Source: Blastococcus sp. CT_GayMR20
GTDB taxonomy: Bacteria; Actinomycetota; Actinomycetes; Mycobacteriales; Geodermatophilaceae
Direction of reading: 5' to 3'
NCBI RefSeq assembly: GCF_004570345.1
Contig: NZ_SPQM01000048.1
Coordinates: forward strand, 1-33,206
Length of the DNA stretch: 33,206 bases
In this document: piece by piece, positions 33,163-33,206 of the stretch
Layout of the letters: the number at the start of each line of letters is the position of its first letter
Numbering within the stretch: the first letter of the stretch is position 1
The notes under the pieces: generated by a model
Seen by the model: only the letters and a program-made list of their open reading frames with translations
Told to the model about the DNA's origin: nothing
Databases searched by the model: none
Translations under genes and position numbers: made by a program

Positions 33163-33206
33163 TCCGCGTCTCCCGGTCGTCCTCTGCCGGCAGCGAGCGC
33201 GTCGGC

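Overview
The window reads as chromosomal DNA of a high-GC actinobacterium. GTG starts are frequent, nearly every codon ends in G or C, several genes look leaderless, and the gene content (DUF1990, SdhCAB of the Corynebacterium/Streptomyces kind plus an Sdh1-type complex, LURP-one protein, BtrH_N protein) fits Geodermatophilaceae or close relatives. That assignment is an inference from style and content. I see no rRNA, tRNA, CRISPR array, insertion sequence or phage gene.

Layout. 1-1197: a partial HipA-like kinase (leftward) divergent from a DUF1990 protein. 1194-2854: a leftward two-gene ABC-2 exporter. 2978-5092: a large-subunit (HPII/KatE-type) catalase with a candidate general-stress promoter. 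5145-7385: a leftward two-TM membrane protein divergent from an orphan BtrH_N/DUF4872 protein. 7422-8769: a leftward molybdopterin oxidoreductase coupled to a flavin reductase. 9053-12529: succinate dehydrogenase complex 1 (single-chain cytochrome b, flavoprotein, iron-sulfur protein). 12627-13656: an HxlR regulator and an overlapping hotdog thioesterase, with a perfect palindrome before the regulator. 13659-18825: two divergent membrane GGDEF-EAL proteins, one with a canonical GGDEF motif and one degenerate. 18888-20488: a membrane protein, a decayed partial copy of a MmcQ/YjbR gene, and an intact copy. 20485-22592 (leftward): LLM flavin oxidoreductase, tiny acidic lipoprotein, DUF1028 protein. 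22788-25069: small membrane proteins and a membrane-anchored multicopper oxidase. 25253-27622: a secreted PIG-L deacetylase with three C-terminal beta-rich repeats. 27706-28774 (leftward): a small conserved gene broken by an in-frame amber codon and a LURP-one protein. 28922-32371: a 23-codon leader ORF coupled to succinate dehydrogenase complex 2 (Sdh1 type). 32372-33162 (leftward): gamma-carbonic-anhydrase-like protein and a small acidic protein.

The clearest theme is respiration and redox balance. Two unrelated designs of complex II lie about 16 kb apart, one with a histidine-rich di-heme-type cytochrome b and one with a Cys/His-rich anchor. Around them are a catalase, a molybdoenzyme with its flavin reductase, an LLM flavin oxidoreductase and a multicopper oxidase. 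The least explained items are the coupled leader ORF of the second complex II, the amber-interrupted gene next to it, the cysteines and histidines of its anchor, and the frameshifted partial gene duplication near 19.9 kb.
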